DNA of 9,984 bases from Rhodoferax sp. (GTDB lineage Bacteria; Pseudomonadota; Gammaproteobacteria; Burkholderiales; Burkholderiaceae_C): contig JAIPDA010000074.1 of the NCBI GenBank assembly GCA_021737905.1, positions 1-9,984 on the forward strand, read 5' to 3'. Both the position numbers and the translations under genes were made by a program. The notes below the pieces were generated by a model. That model saw only the letters and a program-made list of their open reading frames with translations. It was not told the DNA's origin and made no database searches. Positions 6,462-9,984 of this stretch are shown piece after piece; the first letter of the stretch is position 1; each line of letters begins with the position of its first letter.

Positions 6462-6476
6462 CGGGCCACGCCTACT

Positions 6477-6482
6477 TACAAT
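6477..6482 (+). promoter_or_regulatory. Candidate -10 element for the carbonic anhydrase-hslO unit
   Basis: TACAAT, identical to the element before queG, would place the transcription start near 6489 and give a leader of about 27 nt containing the Shine-Dalgarno AAGGA (6507-6511). The -35 region is not recognisable. Confidence 0.45.
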
Positions 6483-6506
6483 CTGAGCCTTTGAAGCGCA
6501 TTGAAC

Positions 6507-6511
6507 AAGGA
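6507..6511 (+). promoter_or_regulatory. Ribosome binding site deciding the carbonic anhydrase start
   Basis: AAGGA ends 4 nt before the ATG at 6516. An in-frame TTG at 6501 lies upstream of this site and would include it in the coding sequence, so the ATG at 6516 is the better start. Confidence 0.65.
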
Positions 6512-6515
6512 CACC

Positions 6516-7040
6516 ATGGCCATCTATCAAATCGGCGAACTCAAGCCCGACCTGCATCCTTCTGCCTGGGTGGCAGACAGCGCTCAGGTCATAGGCCAGG
6601 TGACGATGGCCCAGGACAGCAGCGTCTGGTTTGGCACCGTGGTGCGCGGCGACACAGAAACCATTCACATCGGCTGCGGCAGCAATGTGCAGGACGGCTG
6701 TGTACTGCATGCGGACCCCGGTAAGCCCTTGAACATAGGCGATGGCGTGACCATAGGCCATCAGGTGATGCTGCATGGCTGCACCATTGGGGATGGCTCG
6801 CTGATCGGCATACAGTCGGTCGTGCTCAACGGCGCCCGCATCGGCAAGAACTGTCTGGTGGGCGCTGGCGCGCTGATCACCGAGGGCAAGGAATTCCCGG
6901 ACGGCTCCATGATTCTGGGCAGCCCGGCCAAGGTGGTGCGGCAACTGACGACTGAGCAGATCGAAGGCTTGAAGTCGGCTGCTCACCACTATGTGGACAA
7001 CGCCAGGCGCTACCGGTCTGAACTCAAAAAAATCGGCTGA
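6516..7040 (+). CDS. Gamma-class carbonic anhydrase family protein (left-handed beta-helix)
   Basis: Homotrimeric hexapeptide-repeat protein of the gamma-carbonic anhydrase family (YrdA/CaiE/Cam type), which interconverts CO2 and bicarbonate or has a related metal-dependent role. It has 174 aa from the ATG at 6516. Repeats of the form [I/V]GxGxx run through about 20-140. The three zinc histidines are present as H65 (VLHADPG), H82 and H87 (IGHQVMLHG), together with R44 and D46 (VVRGDT) and Q59/D60 (NVQDG), which correspond to conserved Cam residues. The acidic-loop glutamates used as proton shuttle in archaeal Cam are not apparent, as in the shorter CamH/YrdA-like proteins, so carbonic anhydrase activity is plausible but not assured. 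hslO follows after 17 bp and is probably cotranscribed. Confidence 0.92.
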   Translation: MAIYQIGELKPDLHPSAWVADSAQVIGQVTMAQDSSVWFGTVVRGDTETIHIGCGSNVQDGCVLHADPGKPLNIGDGVTIGHQVMLHGCTIGDGSLIGIQSVVLNGARIGKNCLVGAGALITEGKEFPDGSMILGSPAKVVRQLTTEQIEGLKSAAHHYVDNARRYRSELKKIG

Positions 7041-7057
7041 TGACTGCAAGCTACTGA

Positions 7058-8038
7058 ATGTCTGAACTTCATAAATTTATTTTCGATGGCTTGCCGGTGC
7101 GCGGCATGCTGGTGCGCCTGGACGATGCCTGGCGCGAGATTCTCCTGCGCCGTGAGACGGCTGGCGGCTACCCACCCGAGGTGATGCAATTGCTGGGCGA
7201 AATGACGGCCGCCGCAGCGCTGATGCAAAGCAATATCAAGTTCAATGGCGCACTCGTGTTGCAAATTTTTGGCGATGGCCCGCTCAAGCTGGCGGTGGCT
7301 GAAGTTCAACCCGACTTGAGTTTGCGCGCCACCGCCACGCTGGCTGCCGCCGGGCCTGAAGGCGTTCAGGCAGGTGCTTCTTTGAGTGAGTTGGTCAATC
7401 AAAATAATTTGGGGCGCTGCGCCATCACGCTGGACCCCAAAGACCGCTTGCCGGGTCAGCAACCCTACCAGGGCGTGGTTCCGCTGTTTGGCGATCAACA
7501 TGAAAAGCTGGAGAAAATCAGCGAAGTGCTGGAGCACTACATGCTGCAAAGCGAGCAGCTTGACACCCGTCTCGTGCTCGCAGCCAATGGCGAGGTGGCG
7601 GCCGGGCTGTTGATTCAGCGCCTGCCCGTCAAAGGTCAGGGCAATCTGGAGGGCCAGCTCGACCAGCAGGCCAATGAAGACGAGATCGGCTTGAACGAGC
7701 ACTACAACCGCATAGCCATCCTGGCCTCCACGCTCAAACCGCAAGAGTTGCTCACGCTGGACGTGGACACCATCTTGCGCCGTTTGTTCTGGGAAGAAAG
7801 CATCACGCGCTTTGAGCCGCTCACGCCCAGTTTTGCCTGCAGTTGCTCGCGTGAGCGGGTGGGCAATATGCTGCGTGGCCTGGGTGTGGCGGAGGTCGAA
7901 AGTATTTTGGCTGAGCGCGCTGATGTCGAAGTTGCTTGCGAATTTTGCGGCAAACAGTACAGCTTTGACCCGGTCGATGCTGCGCAACTTTTTACCGAGC
8001 AGGCGCTGCAGTTACCACCCGCTGACAACTTGCACTGA
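7058..8038 (+). CDS. hslO: Redox-regulated chaperone Hsp33
   Basis: Cytoplasmic holdase that is inactive when reduced with zinc bound, and activated by oxidation plus unfolding to protect proteins during oxidative or bleach stress. It has 326 aa, somewhat longer than E. coli Hsp33. The N-terminal substrate-binding domain covers roughly 1-230, with the family's typical start HKFIFDGLPVRGMLVRL. The C-terminal redox switch is complete: C261-S-C263 and C294-E-F-C297, with the same 31-residue step between the two pairs as in E. coli. The ATG at 7058 lies 17 bp after the carbonic anhydrase stop, and no strong Shine-Dalgarno is visible, so it may depend on coupling. It is convergent with the P-loop protein gene, only 10 bp apart, with no terminator in between. 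Confidence 0.95.
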   Translation: MSELHKFIFDGLPVRGMLVRLDDAWREILLRRETAGGYPPEVMQLLGEMTAAAALMQSNIKFNGALVLQIFGDGPLKLAVAEVQPDLSLRATATLAAAGPEGVQAGASLSELVNQNNLGRCAITLDPKDRLPGQQPYQGVVPLFGDQHEKLEKISEVLEHYMLQSEQLDTRLVLAANGEVAAGLLIQRLPVKGQGNLEGQLDQQANEDEIGLNEHYNRIAILASTLKPQELLTLDVDTILRRLFWEESITRFEPLTPSFACSCSRERVGNMLRGLGVAEVESILAERADVEVACEFCGKQYSFDPVDAAQLFTEQALQLPPADNLH

Positions 8039-8048
8039 GCCGCTAGCC

Positions 8049-8612
8049 TCAGTCCTGGCGACTGGCCAGCAGATCGCTGAGCAGGCGGTGCTCGCAGACC
8101 GGGTCGCTGCATTTGTCGCAGACCCAGACCCAGGGTTTGCGACCGGCCCCGGATTCTGCCACCGGCTTTCCCAGAGCCGCCAGCGCTTGCGCCAGCCTGT
8201 GCTCACCCAGCCCGTAGATCACCTGAAAAGGCAGTCCCGCCTGCACCAGGGTGCTGCGCAGCAGGGCGTCCATCTGCTGGCGTTGTTTACCGCCATCAGC
8301 CATGCCAGCGGCCAGTGCTGCCGGTATGTCCAGCGCCATTAACAAGTGATGGTCAAAGCCGCGTTGCTGCGTCAAAACGGCCTCAAGCCCGGGGCAATCA
8401 GCTTGTTCGCCCAGAAGGCTTTGCGGCGTTTGCCCGGACAGCCATTCTTGCAGCGGGCTTTGCTCAGTGATGTACCAGCCCGGCGCGTCAGCAGCGCCCC
8501 TTGATGCATTTGAATCGGCCAAGGCGGGTGTCAGCGATTGCTTGAGTGCGCGTGTCAGCGCCGTTTTGCCAGTACCCGCTGCGCCTAACACAGCCACTTT
8601 CACCGGTTTCAT
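8049..8612 (-). CDS. Uncharacterised P-loop NTPase, NadR-kinase-like, with C-terminal Cys cluster
   Basis: I do not recognise a named gene. The 187-aa protein begins with a beta strand and Walker A, VAVLGAAGTGKT (residues 6-17). A hydrophobic strand then leads to LLMALDIP (90-97), and later come R111, a helix and FQVIYGLGEHRLAQAL (129-144). The DIP-...-R-...-G-x4-R-x2-A layout resembles the NadR-type nucleoside kinase / AAA_28 group, so binding of ATP and perhaps a small nucleoside-like substrate is plausible. The tail has C165xxC168xxxxC173xH175, a possible zinc site not expected in that kinase group. It is the third gene of eno-ftsB-this, 21 nt after ftsB. There is no Shine-Dalgarno before the ATG; the bases there read CCCTCC. 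Protein coding is well supported, function is not. Confidence 0.8.
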   Translation of the reverse strand: MKPVKVAVLGAAGTGKTALTRALKQSLTPALADSNASRGAADAPGWYITEQSPLQEWLSGQTPQSLLGEQADCPGLEAVLTQQRGFDHHLLMALDIPAALAAGMADGGKQRQQMDALLRSTLVQAGLPFQVIYGLGEHRLAQALAALGKPVAESGAGRKPWVWVCDKCSDPVCEHRLLSDLLASRQD

Positions 8613-8633
8613 GGAGGGCGCGGGCGGCCAGCG

Positions 8634-8918
8634 CTATTTATTGACCTGTACAAAAATCTCGTTGGGCTTGACCATGCCCAGCTCCGTTCGGGCTTTTTCT
8701 TCAACGATTTCCAGGCCTTCCTTGAGGTCGCGCACTTCGGCTTGAAGTTGCTCGTTGCGCGACTTGGCCTGCTGGTTGCGCGCCAGTTGCTCGCTGAGAT
8801 CACGCTCCATTTGTCTGACGTTGGGAATACTTCCCCGACCCAGCCAGAGTTGCAACTGGAAAATCACCAGCAGCGCAATCAGCAGGGGCAAGAGCCGTTT
8901 TCCCACGTTAGAGGCCAT
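8634..8918 (-). CDS. ftsB: Cell division protein FtsB
   Basis: Small bitopic inner-membrane protein of the FtsQ-FtsB-FtsL divisome subcomplex, which links divisome assembly to activation of septal peptidoglycan synthesis. It has 94 aa. A short cytoplasmic N-terminus is followed by one membrane segment (about 8-27) and a periplasmic coiled coil (about 36-74, rich in Glu, Gln, Leu and Arg). The family signature EEKARTELGMVKPNEIF (73-89) closes it. The ATG overlaps the eno stop by one base (TGATG), so translation is probably coupled to eno. The eno-ftsB order is widespread in proteobacteria, which supports the call. The stop is TAG. Confidence 0.93.
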   Translation of the reverse strand: MASNVGKRLLPLLIALLVIFQLQLWLGRGSIPNVRQMERDLSEQLARNQQAKSRNEQLQAEVRDLKEGLEIVEEKARTELGMVKPNEIFVQVNK

Positions 8919-9984
8919 CAGCGTAGGTTGTAAAAGGCCGAGCGGCCCGGGTAGCTGGCTACATCGCCCAGGTCTTCTTCGATGCGCAGCAACTGGTTGT
9001 ACTTGGCCATGCGGTCCGAGCGCGAGAGCGAGCCGGTCTTGATCTGGCCGGCGTTGGTGCCCACGGCAATATCGGAAATCGTCGAGTCTTCGGTTTCGCC
9101 CGAGCGGTGTGAAATGACAGCGGTGTAACCGGCGCGCTTGGCCATCTCGATGGCCGCAAAGGTTTCGGTCAGCGTGCCGATCTGGTTGATTTTGATGAGG
9201 ATGGAGTTGGCAATTTTCTTGTCAATACCTTCCTTCAGGATCTTGGTGTTGGTGACAAACAGGTCGTCGCCGACCAGCTGCACTTTGGTACCCAGACGCT
9301 CGGTGAGGATCTTCCAGCCGTCCCAGTCGCCTTCGGCCATGCCGTCTTCGATGCTGATGATGGGGTATTTGTCGACCCAGGTGGCCAGCATGTTGGTCCA
9401 CTCGCTTGAGTCCAGGCTCAGGCCTTCACCGGACAGCTCGTACTTGCCGTCCTTGTAAAACTCGGAGGCCGCGCAATCCAGGCCCAGGGCAATTTGCTCA
9501 CCCGCCACATAGCCGGCCTTGTCGATGGCTTCCAGAATCATCTGGATCGCCGCTTCATGGTTGGGCAGGTTGGGTGCAAAGCCACCCTCGTCACCGACAG
9601 CCACGCTCATGCCCTTGTCGTGAATGATTTTTTTGAGCGCATGAAAAATTTCGGCCCCGTAACGCAATGCTTCTCGAAAGCTGGGCGCACCGATCGGGAT
9701 GATCATCAGCTCTTGCAAATCCAGGTTGTTGTTGGCGTGCGCGCCGCCATTGACCACGTTCATCATGGGCACAGGCATTTGCATGGCGCCCATGCCGCCA
9801 AAGTAGCGGTACAGCGGCAGGCCGGCTTCTTCAGCGGCAGCCCGGGCCACGGCCATGCTGACGGCCAGCATGGCATTGGCCCCCAGGCGGGACTTGTTCT
9901 CGGTGCCGTCCAGACCGATCAGCGTGCGGTCCAGAAAAGCCTGCTCGCTGGCGTCCAGCCCCAGCACGGCCTCGGAGATTTCGG
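8918..9984 (-). CDS. eno: Enolase (phosphopyruvate hydratase), 5' end beyond window
   Basis: Glycolytic enzyme converting 2-phosphoglycerate to phosphoenolpyruvate; in many proteobacteria it also associates with RNase E. The window holds the last 354 codons. About 70 N-terminal residues, including the flexible catalytic serine loop, lie beyond base 9984. Family blocks in order are GTENKSRLGANAMLAVS, VPMMNVVNGGAHANNN, VGDEGGFAPN, LDCAASEFYKDGKY, SIEDGMAEGDWDGW (Mg ligand Asp), VGDDLFVTN, ILIKINQIGTL (catalytic Lys), ISHRSGETED and GQIKTGSLSRSDR (substrate-binding Lys). A GTG at 9967 is an internal codon, since the frame continues past it to the window edge. Its stop overlaps the ftsB start. 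It is the first visible gene of the eno-ftsB-P-loop protein unit. Confidence 0.98.
   Translation of the reverse strand, partial: EISEAVLGLDASEQAFLDRTLIGLDGTENKSRLGANAMLAVSMAVARAAAEEAGLPLYRYFGGMGAMQMPVPMMNVVNGGAHANNNLDLQELMIIPIGAPSFREALRYGAEIFHALKKIIHDKGMSVAVGDEGGFAPNLPNHEAAIQMILEAIDKAGYVAGEQIALGLDCAASEFYKDGKYELSGEGLSLDSSEWTNMLATWVDKYPIISIEDGMAEGDWDGWKILTERLGTKVQLVGDDLFVTNTKILKEGIDKKIANSILIKINQIGTLTETFAAIEMAKRAGYTAVISHRSGETEDSTISDIAVGTNAGQIKTGSLSRSDRMAKYNQLLRIEEDLGDVASYPGRSAFYNLR

Noticed and set aside
6450..7049. Upstream extension of the DUF455 frame on the minus strand, giving a 462-residue reading frame
   Set aside because: It is entirely antisense to the well-supported carbonic anhydrase gene, has no family resemblance, and the DUF455 homology starts at 6449.
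7010..7987. Long minus-strand reading frame of 325 residues opposite hslO
   Set aside because: Codon-bias shadow of hslO in GC-rich DNA; the Gln/His/Ala-rich translation has no recognisable domain, while the plus strand carries complete Hsp33.

Overview
The window is ordinary, densely packed chromosomal DNA from a betaproteobacterium. It is GC-rich, and the proteins read like those of Burkholderiales, most likely Comamonadaceae (the Polaromonas/Rhodoferax/Acidovorax type). Pointers are the orphan Bug-type binding protein, the eno-ftsB pair, and the tsaE-amidase pair facing queG. This placement is a judgement from protein character and gene order, not from a database search. I see no IS element, phage gene, CRISPR array, rRNA, tRNA or plasmid function.

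Layout, left to right. (1) 1-1477, minus: tsaE followed by a 3'-truncated amidase gene (amiC), overlapping by ATGA. (2) 1460-2575, plus: queG, whose 5' end overlaps that of tsaE head to head. (3) 2576-3496, minus: an AEC-family permease that meets queG stop-to-stop inside the palindrome TGATCA. (4) 3611-4591, plus: a secreted Bug/TctC solute-binding protein with a structured 3' end and a clear intrinsic terminator. (5) 4699-5604, plus: xerD. (6) 5661-6449, minus: a DUF455 ferritin-like protein, divergent from (7) 6516-8038, plus: a gamma-class carbonic anhydrase and hslO (Hsp33). (8) 8049-9984, minus: eno (5' end beyond the window), ftsB and an uncharacterised P-loop protein with a C-terminal cysteine cluster, apparently one operon.

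Most genes are housekeeping: cell-wall hydrolysis and division (amiC, ftsB, xerD), tRNA modification (tsaE for t6A, queG for queuosine), glycolysis and the RNA degradosome partner (eno), and redox proteostasis (hslO).

Two things stand out. The first is the P-loop protein at 8049-8612, which resembles NadR-type nucleoside kinases (AAA_28-like) but ends in a Cys-rich tail. The second is a start-site pattern. Four operon-leading genes without a well-placed Shine-Dalgarno (queG, the AEC permease, xerD, DUF455) each have a -10-like hexamer ending exactly 6 nt before the start codon, as expected for leaderless mRNAs. The two operon-leading genes with a usable Shine-Dalgarno (Bug protein, carbonic anhydrase) lack it. 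I found no convincing new multi-gene system.
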